From: JAQUPP01 sp041649955
GTDB taxonomy: Bacteria > Patescibacteriota > Patescibacteriia > UBA2591 > JAQUPP01
Direction of reading: 5' to 3'
Length of the DNA stretch: 5,049 nt
Assembly (NCBI GenBank): GCA_041649955.1
Contig: JBAZMD010000035.1
Span: 1 to 5,049, forward strand
Below the pieces are notes generated by a model. That model did no database searches, had not been told where the DNA came from, and saw only the letters and a list, made by a program, of their open reading frames with translations. This document shows positions 4,679 through 5,049 of the stretch, piece by piece. A program made the translations under genes and the position numbers. The stretch's first letter is position 1, and each line of letters starts with the position of its first letter.

Positions 4679-4970
4679 GTTTATAGTTAGTAAAATCTTA
4701 AGCATTTAACGCTTTTGATCTTAAAATGTCAGTTGAAGAACGTTTTTATCGGTTTTCAAAGAAAAAAATAGGTGAATTCAATTCAATCAGTTGATTTCTG
4801 AAATTAAATCTATAATTAAATTATTATAATATATTTTAGCCTGAGATAACAATTTTTGCCATCCAACTTCTCTTATTAAGAGAGCTTGGAAAACATTTTA
4901 AAATTAAACTTTTTCAGAATAGAAAGGGCAAAAATCACAAAAGGCGAGTATTATCTAATTTTTTTCTTTG

Positions 4971-4996
4971 AAAACCGAGTATAACACTGGGTTTTT
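4971..4996 (+). terminator. Weak terminator-like hairpin
   Basis: AAAACC and AGT (4971-4980, with one G-G mismatch) pair with ACT and GGTTTT around the loop ATAAC (4981-4985), followed by TTTATTATTT. The left arm overlaps the 3' arm of the long inverted repeat (4958-4977), so the two structures would exclude each other. Stability is modest. Confidence 0.35.
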
Positions 4997-5049
4997 ATTA
5001 TTTATTTAACTTTAATTTTATGATTTATTTGATGATTATTTTTGTTCTT

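Larger units (their letters stand above)
4630..5049. other. 420-bp region without a convincing gene; possible structured RNA
   Basis: No reading frame here looks protein-like; the longest small one noticed (4726-4794, 22 codons) lacks an RBS. After a promoter at 4650-4678, CGGTTTTCAAAGAAAAAAAT (4750-4769) is the exact reverse complement of 4958-4977, a 20-bp pairing (21 with T4749-A4978) closing a ~188-nt loop. Inside are a hairpin with CCAA/TTGG ends and a TCTCTT/AAGAGA stem (4863-4889), plus two further complementary pairs (4796-4803 with 4912-4919; 4852-4860 with 4927-4935) that would be alternatives or a pseudoknot. I find no tRNA, tmRNA, RNase P or SRP hallmarks. An unassigned non-coding RNA is possible; AT-rich chance pairing is the main doubt. 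Confidence 0.35.

Noticed and set aside
4726..4794. Small 22-codon frame beginning MSVEERFYRF
   Set aside because: No RBS, too short to judge, and it overlaps the arm of the long inverted repeat.

Overview
The window is AT-rich, with compact genes, many starts that lack a Shine-Dalgarno site, extended -10 promoters, and a gene mix (DUF4015-type glycoside hydrolase, PaaX/Cas2-like regulator, DUF5701-like protein, rbfA beside a retroelement) typical of Patescibacteria/CPR bacteria. That taxonomic guess is an inference from style and content; no marker here proves it.

The centrepiece is a diversity-generating retroelement (DGR) spanning about 1743-4243. It has four parts: (1) a target gene (1743-2441, +) whose last ~40 codons are the variable repeat (VR, 2316-2431); (2) a template repeat (TR, 2716-2831, +) exactly 400 bp downstream; (3) an avd accessory gene on the opposite strand (2859-3197, -); (4) a DGR-type reverse transcriptase (about 3218-4243, +) with LGNLTSQ and YTDD motifs. 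By direct alignment, VR and TR (116 bp) differ at 20 positions. All 20 are adenines in TR (20 of 29 A's changed; 0 of 87 non-A positions changed), and all 16 affected codons change the amino acid. This is the signature of adenine-specific mutagenic retrohoming. RT and Avd would copy TR RNA into A-mutagenised cDNA that replaces VR, changing the C-terminal face of the target protein, which has no visible secretion signal.

Layout: 1-875, 3' part of a DUF4015-like glycoside hydrolase gene (+). 876-993, intergenic with a perfect 30-bp palindrome. 994-1509, a PaaX/Cas2-like regulator (-) whose own promoter holds a 19-bp copy of that palindrome. 1510-1742, divergent promoter region with 10-bp tandem repeats and a near-consensus promoter for the target. 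1743-2441, target gene, then a strong terminator (2484-2518). 2519-2880, the presumed template RNA unit, ending in a hairpin shared with the 3' end of avd. 2859-3197, avd (-). 3218-4243, RT (+). 4276-4629, rbfA (+). 4630-5049, no convincing gene, but a good promoter and long inverted repeats that suggest a structured RNA.

The oddest points are: avd is inverted between TR and RT; avd and RT both lack a normal start codon around a run of seven G's, and one extra G would give each an ATG; and the PaaX/Cas2-like gene is bracketed by matching palindromic elements.
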